DNA from: Lutjanus erythropterus
Lineage: Eukaryota > Chordata > Actinopteri > Lutjaniformes > Lutjanidae
Direction: 5' to 3'
DNA length: 64,000 nt
Assembly: GCA_020091685.1 (NCBI GenBank)
Contig: CM034591.1
Coordinates: forward strand, 14,724,043-14,788,042
Under the pieces are notes generated by a model that saw only the letters and a program-made list of their open reading frames with translations, was not told where the DNA came from and made no database searches. Numbering within the stretch: position 1 is the first letter of the stretch; each line of letters starts with the position of its first letter. Positions 57,816-64,000 of this stretch are shown one piece after another. The position numbers and the translations under genes were made by a program.

Positions 57816-58895
57816 TACTGTATATGAGGCAGTGGAATCACTTTAGCCAAAATTAGCATAGAGGTAATTGGGCCATGAGAACCAAAAATGTGCAGTGATG
57901 ATTTTTACTCTTTATGACATAAGAGACTCTGAGGAGCTGAATTAAACAAACTGTGTGTGTGTGTGTGTTGGTGTGTGTGTTTGTGTGTGAGCTGCAGCTG
58001 GGTGCTCTGTTGTCTTGTGCTCATAATAATAACAACGTGTGCGACAGTGTGTGTAAGTTTACATCCCGGCGCACGCAATGTCATCACATCCCTCTCTCGT
58101 GACCTCCCCACATGTCATGCCCACATGTTTCCGTGGTAACATAAGTGGACATATGCTGACCATATGCTTTGATTTAGTTGTGGTAGTTTGTGTATATATC
58201 TCTTATGCTGTTATACAAAATCATAAGGACAACAAAAAGAGACAACACAGACGGAAAGACAGACAAGAGACAGAAGGAGAGGCAATTATGATTAAGATAA
58301 TAATTTAAATGCATGCGCTGTGTTAGTGCAACCATTTAATTACATTAAATGAGGGCATTCATTCTCACCAGAGGATGAGCCATTTCCACTTGGATACTCC
58401 CGTGCATGTATTAACCACTAAATGAGGTCCCTGTTCATTTCAGTTAAAGCTGCTCACTCAGTGCACACACAGACCAGTGTCTTTAGGTGGAACTGATTGG
58501 CTGCCTGCCCACATGAATGAATGGGCTCTTTTAAATATATATTTGGCCAAGTGGTGCTAATTGTAAAAAGAGTCACTTTTGAATGTGAGCGTCAGATGAC
58601 CCTGCAGGTTATATGGTGGCCACTGCATCAAAATTATAGACATGGTTATAGACAAATGCTCATTTGGATCATCTTAAAATCTTGTCTTTTGCCTCACCCT
58701 GAGGCCAAAATGCACAAATAAAATCTCAAACTCTAATGTTGCCATAATATTGCCATTAAAGCGGCACAGGATAATAATGCCCTCAAGGGGATAAATCTTT
58801 TTGAGCATTGTGTTTTAGGCGCACTCATGGAAAGGTCCCTAAAACAATTGTGATTCAGTGTTGGGCCATGGTTTAGAGTCAGTGGCATGGATGTA
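57816..58895 (-). other. nhs intron (no exon seen)
   Basis: No supported exon; a second imperfect TG tract lies at about 57951-57987. Confidence 0.4.
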
Positions 58896-58899
58896 AAGC

Positions 58900-59040
58900 T
58901 ACAACTAATTATTATTTTCATTACTGATTAAACTGTCAGTCATTTTCTTGATCAATCGATCAGTTGTGGTCCATAAAATGTCAGCTTCTCAAAGGGCAAG
59001 GTGACATCCTAAAATATCTTGTATATCTTGGGGGTATTAA
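58900..59040. repeat. dispersed 'TAATCGATTAATC' family fragment, reverse orientation
   Basis: 'acaactaattattattttcattactgattaaactgtcagtcattttcttgatcaatcgatcag' and 'ccataaaatgtcag' are typical of the family. Confidence 0.55.
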
Positions 59041-59544
59041 GATTTTTTCAGTGGAATACTGGTTTGATCTGATATTTTGACGACATCTAAGCTAACAGCT
59101 ATGCTAACTTTTCTGGCCCATCTGCCAGCACAGAAAGCAGCTGCGCGCGCACACACCACTTGAATCAGGTTGTTGGTTGCCAGGTTGAGGTGACAGGTGG
59201 TTTGAAATCATATGGCAAATATCACTGGACAGCAGCAAAACTAAAAACTGGAGTTATAAACTTGACAGGCCAGAGGAAACAGACTTAAACAATCATTGAA
59301 GTTATCCTGCTGTGCATCGTGCTTAAATGTGCACAGCCTCCCACCCCAAACCCATCTGCTATTTATCAGAATGTAGATATTTCTGACCCTGTATGCCCGA
59401 TCTGTGGACTGACCAAGGTGGCTACAGTTTTAACTGCAGTCCGTGCATCTCTAGTGGCCATCCTTCACCTGCAGCTTGTAACCTGTGGTTGCTCTGGCAC
59501 CACCATTGGGTGAAAATGTCAATTTCTGTCCAGATACCTTCTGA

Positions 59545-59695
59545 TCAGCTTCAACTGTACTTTGTGTTTAGCACCAATCAGCAAATGTTGTGAATATAAT
59601 AAACACTGCATGTTAAAGTGTGTTAGCATGCTGGCATTTAGCTCAAAGCACTGCAGCCTCACAGAGCTGCTAGCATGGCTGTAGACTCTCAGCGC
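59545..59695. repeat. dispersed fish repeat fragment
   Basis: 'tttgtgtttagcaccaatcagcaaatgttgtg' and 'cacagagctgctagcatggctgtagactct', related to 51300-51735. Confidence 0.5.
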
Positions 59696-61170
59696 TGGAA
59701 TGTTCAGACGAAAAGTGGGTGTTGCTCTTTAAAATTCATGTCAGCATTTTCTACTGCCATCTTTCTTGATTTTTTTTTAACCATTTTCAGAATTGTATTT
59801 TTTCCTCTCCTTTCACATCAGAAGCCTTTACTACCATGGCCTCCCCTTATCTTCCTCAGTCTCTCTCCCTTTCACTCTGTTATCAAACTTTCTTCCTCCT
59901 CTCCTTTCCTCTCAGGCTTGTAAGTGTCTGGGTGGAAATCAAAGTGCATTAAACATTAAATATGCTGTCAAGAGGCAGAAGTCTCTCCATGCTGCTGATG
60001 ATGGGGAAAGTAGGGCAGTGAGGGAAGAGGTATGGATGGAGATGAGGAGGAGGAGGAGGAGAATGGACACAGATATGCAAAGATGGAGGGGGGGAAACAG
60101 ATGGAGGCAGAGACAGAGAAGAAGAAGACACAAGCACATAAATCATCACACATATTGGATTTGGAAAACATCTGAATTGATGCACTTGGTGTGAGGTGTG
60201 TGTGTGTGTGTGTGTGTCTGTGGTTAGGTGTGAGACAGACAAGATGTGCCCGGACAGAGTGCATCCTAACCTGCCTCGTGTGGTTGAAATCAGATCCCTG
60301 AACCACACACAGAAACACACACTGAACAGATTAAGCCCGTTGGCCAGTTGCACGATTTGAAGTTGGTAAATATGTCTCTATTCCTCCTTTTACTGGAGGA
60401 GTTTTTGTGTGTTTGCAAGTGAGAGACAGAAAAAAACACATTTACTTCCAGACCACTGAGCCCCACACTCTGCACTGTTAGCTCTCAGTCTCTCTCTGCT
60501 CTTCTCTTTCCTCTTCTTCTCCATAACAAACTGTTTCAATCATATGACGCGTGCTACAAAAGTGACGCTACTTGTACTACAAAAATACAGCGAGTAAAAA
60601 TGAATGACCAGTGCGAGAGGGAGAGAAAGAGAGATTGAGTCAGCTGAAAGGTTAAAGCAGGCCTCGCTCTCTCTCCTGTTACTATGCAGACTAGCGAGAT
60701 AGAGCAGTCCCCCGCTGCCACAGGCCATACTCTCTCAAATTCAAATTCAAAGTCAAATTTGCTTTAATGGCAGACCAGGAAGAAACCAGTGTTGCCAGAG
60801 CAGTACAATATATTTGCTACAGACCAATATTTTCACATTAAAATCCCCTCCACATTGTGTGTGTCTGTGTGTATGTGTGTGTGCAGTGCCAGGAGAGTCG
60901 GTGTGTATGCTGTGTGTGAGTCTGCTCCTGAATTCAAACCTAACACAGTGTAGTGATGCAGAGTTTTATAAGTGAGAAATTAATTAGCCTCATTTACGCA
61001 ACAAAATACAGTGATAGAATAACAATGAATAACTACCCCAAATACTATCACCAATTAATACTATGTAAACGTTGTATTTCACACATTATTCCAAGTTGGT
61101 TACCCCCCATTGCTAGCCTTGTAGTCATGCCTAAATTTGCTATTTTTATCACGTTGCGTATTCTTTAACA
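59696..61170 (-). other. nhs intron (no exon seen)
   Basis: No supported exon. A (TG)n tract is at 60197-60219 and a GGA-rich stretch at about 60030-60065. Confidence 0.4.
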
Positions 61171-61429
61171 AGGGAAACCTTTATCCCGTAGATTTGCATG
61201 TCACATCTGCACCAGGGTTTTGATCCGTCCTCCACATGGCTGCATATCCCACTAGCAGTGTCTTTTATTTTGAAAATTGACTGTATTTTCTGTGGTTTCA
61301 CTGACCACTTGGTCTGATCTGTGCAAATCATCGCAGCATCTGTCAAAAACACACACATTAGCATGGCACATTTGAGGCGGAGCAGAGTGCCGCTTCTGGG
61401 ACGTGCCGATGTGCTGCTGGTGGAATCAC

Positions 61430-61655
61430 AAGCATCGTCCAGAGTGGCAGTGATTGGATCCAAACGCTGGTGCGGACAATCAACCGCTCTCTAGTCTGCC
61501 TCAAAGGGGGTGTCTAGGACCACTGTCAAGTGAACTCTAGTTTCCAAGTGTTTGAGTCTTGCTTTTTGCCAAAGCCGACCGGTTGGAAATTTATAATATT
61601 GCATCATTCTCACACTGGAACCGGACCTTGAGGTGTGAACCTGCCTTAGGAGTCT
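61430..61655. mobile_element. Harbinger-like repeat fragment
   Basis: 'agtgaactctagtttccaagtgtttgag' and, at the right, 'gaggtgtgaacctgccttagg', the inverse of the end at 18786. Confidence 0.3.
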
Positions 61656-61814
61656 ACAGCCAAGCTAGCAGCACTGTGAGACTATACTTGTGCTCACTTA
61701 GCTTCTTTTTAATAATTAGCATTAACACCGCTGAGCCTGACAGGAAGGTCATTACTTTTGGTCATAAACCGAAATATTGGACGAACCAAACAAAAATTTT
61801 TACCTTATGATGGC

Positions 61815-61985
61815 ACTGGATGAAAAGTCAGCAGATCAAAGTTTGTATGATTTGTCCTCCGGGGGACATGAATGTCTAACAGATTTCACAGCAGTCCAAG
61901 CAGTAGTTGTCGAGACATTTCAATAAAAAACAAAAGGTGCACGTCATGTTGGTGCCAGAGTAAAAGTCAGGGGATCACCTCTGTG
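61815..61985. repeat. dispersed fish repeat fragment ('GAAAAGTCAGGGGATCACC')
   Basis: It contains 'tggcactggatgaaaagtcagcagatcaaag' and, 140 bases on, 'ggtgccagagtaaaagtcaggggatcacc': two direct copies of the same repeat unit. Confidence 0.55.
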
Positions 61986-64000
61986 TCTTGTGCTTTTACA
62001 GTCCCACAAGTAGAAATGCAGTTTAATGAGCAGCTCACTGTTTAGCTGCGTCCATTGATTGCAGCCTCTCAGAAGTTTGACCCTCATGAATTGGCTGTCT
62101 AACATCTCTAAGATGGAAACTTTGTACCAGTGTCTGGAGGATGCACAAAAAAAATCCACAACACATTCGCTGTTGGTTTTTGGCACTTTAACATATTTAC
62201 TTCTTGACCAACAACTTGCATACAGAGAGGATTTATCAGGGCTTTTTGCTGCTGCTGCTGGGAACAGGACAGCAGATGAGAGCAGTAAGACTGAACTACA
62301 ATGTGAAAACCAAACAATTGCAGTGCAAATTCCTTCTGGGGCACTCAGTACAACCTGTTTTCCTTAAGTTGGGCTAGTAATTCAACGATAGGTTTTTAGG
62401 TGTTTGTTGTAACAGTGCTTTCTGTTTACAATCTTATGGAGTGGCAGAATAGAAAAAATATCCATTATTGTACCACAGTAACATAATCCAGATAATTTTT
62501 TGTAACATTTCAATCCTGCATCTTATCCATCATTACTGTATATCTGCATGTACAGTTTTTCTTAATACATGAAGTTCATCAACCTATGTATGCTAGTGGT
62601 CAGATGACTGTCTTGTGTAATCTCCTCAGTAGCATCAAGTGCAACTTTTAACATTTTTTAAAATTCTGTTTGTTCTTTGAATCCTCATGGTGGGTCACAG
62701 ACCTCAAACCAAAATGCCTTTATTCTCAAATCTGTTTGGATGACTAATATCTCAAATTAACAACAATTTTACCTTTGTCTCAGTTGAACGGGTTGTGTGT
62801 CTTAGTGACATACTTCAAATGATGCCTTATGGCAGCGACTGTCCATTAACTGCTTAGTTGCCGGGCAAGGTGGGGAGAATCGCAATATATAAGCATGGCA
62901 CTTATTACTTAATCTTTTCTTTATAAAAAAAAAAAAGGATGACGTTTGATTGGTATGACAGCATAAAAAATGCTCTACATCTAACTGTATTGACTTTAGT
63001 TTCTTTGGCATTTACTGTATAACAGCATTTGCTTTTAGCAGTGCATGACAGCATCAATATCACTGCACTGTACACGCAAAGCATTAACAACCAAATAAAA
63101 TAAAATGAAGGAGAATCAATGGCGGCACAGTGGTCCAGCATTAGTCACTTGTGATACATGCACTTTTACATTGAGTTACAACCAGTCAATCAACAGAAAA
63201 CCAATCTGCACTCATTTTGTTAGGCATTGTCATCTTTAAAAGCAAAAGCTTCAGCCCATCAATATCCTTCACCCACTACACTTCTTAGACTTCTGTGACA
63301 ACAAATTAAATATCTTTGGGCGTTGAATACCCTAAGATGGCATCTCAAGTGCTGGGAAACTATCTGAGCAACCTCACTACCTCCTGATGTCCTATGAACC
63401 AAACAATACATGACAACCAGTCAGCAATAACAACCCAGATATTAATATGTTTAATTTTATTTAGCTTTGTGATGGGGGGATCCCATTATATGTTTGGGTT
63501 ACCTTGAAGTAATAGGTCCAAAATTTAGCTTTAGAGTGAAGACTGGTTGCCAGGTATCAGCAAAACCTTTAATTGGAAGAAACTTATATATGTCTCTGCG
63601 CCACTGCAAAACAGTTTGGGACTTCTGTGTTACTAAAGACAGACATAGTGGACAGACAGGGCAGAGTGCATAAGACATTATAAAACAAATCATGAAATGA
63701 GCTGAAAGTTGTACTATAGTTGACTTTTTGACAGTTAACACCATGTGTCAATGGATAGCTACTATTGCCACTGCTGCTAGTGCTAACAGATGACTACTAG
63801 CACAGACTGAACAAGTTTTGATAGACATCCAACACAACACATTGTTTTCCATGAATGTGACAGACTCACACTGTCTCAACACCATCTGAACACGGCCCAC
63901 TGCCATGCTCAGGATCAATCCAAGTTAGCTCCATATTGACTGCTGTGAATCTTGATACACTCCACACACCGAAGTGAGGAAACTCTGTTGTCGCTGACAT
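61986..64000 (-). other. nhs intron (no exon seen)
   Basis: No supported exon up to the window edge. The frame 62059-62367 (plus, 102 codons) has no family signal. Confidence 0.35.

Noticed and set aside
62059..62367. 102-codon plus-strand frame
   Set aside because: No family resemblance and no gene context.

Overview
The window looks like nuclear DNA of a teleost fish, probably a spiny-rayed (percomorph-like) species. It is AT-rich and dense in CA/TG microsatellites. It carries short inverted-repeat transposons, a tRNA-derived SINE and Tc1-type remnants of kinds common in such genomes. There is no bacterial, plasmid or viral gene content. The only protein-coding gene I can support is on the minus strand: the fish orthologue of NHS (Nance-Horan syndrome protein), an actin-remodelling regulator with a WAVE-homology region. 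I cannot tell from this window whether it is the nhsa or the nhsb copy.

Layout. 1-600 may be the 3' tail of a plus-strand gene lying to the left. 652-1349 is a hAT-like inverted-repeat element. 2990-3260 is a CpG-richer stretch with an RFX X-box-like site and two strong splice-donor sequences, so it may be an isolated promoter or first exon. About 4.5-8.29 kb is probably the long 3' UTR of nhs. 8290-16717 (minus) holds thirteen coding exons that join in frame: the last exon at 8290-8917, the 3.2-kb central exon at 9422-12604, and a series of small exons up to 16717. 19588-19693 is a likely alternative first exon whose peptide begins MLAMGNSQ; its splice phase fits exon 2. From there to 64000 I see no further coding exon. 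The long WAVE-homology first exon known from mammals is absent, so most of 16.7-64 kb is probably the very large first intron, with exon 1 to the right of the window.

Most notable is a cluster of four small exons (45, 48, 45 and 45 nt) at 15029-16199. All are phase 0 at both ends. Three encode related charged peptides, and two of those are near twins 121 bp apart. They lie between exons that match the human protein and have no counterpart in the human NHS sequence as I recall it. They could be an alternatively spliced tunable linker.

The intron holds nested and clustered transposons (SINE in MITE, three inverted-repeat elements side by side, a Tc1 remnant beside a SINE), many CA/TG tracts with possible Z-DNA, and a few homeodomain-site-rich stretches that may be enhancers. 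All calls come from reading the sequence; no alignment or database search was run, and family names for repeats rest on recognition.
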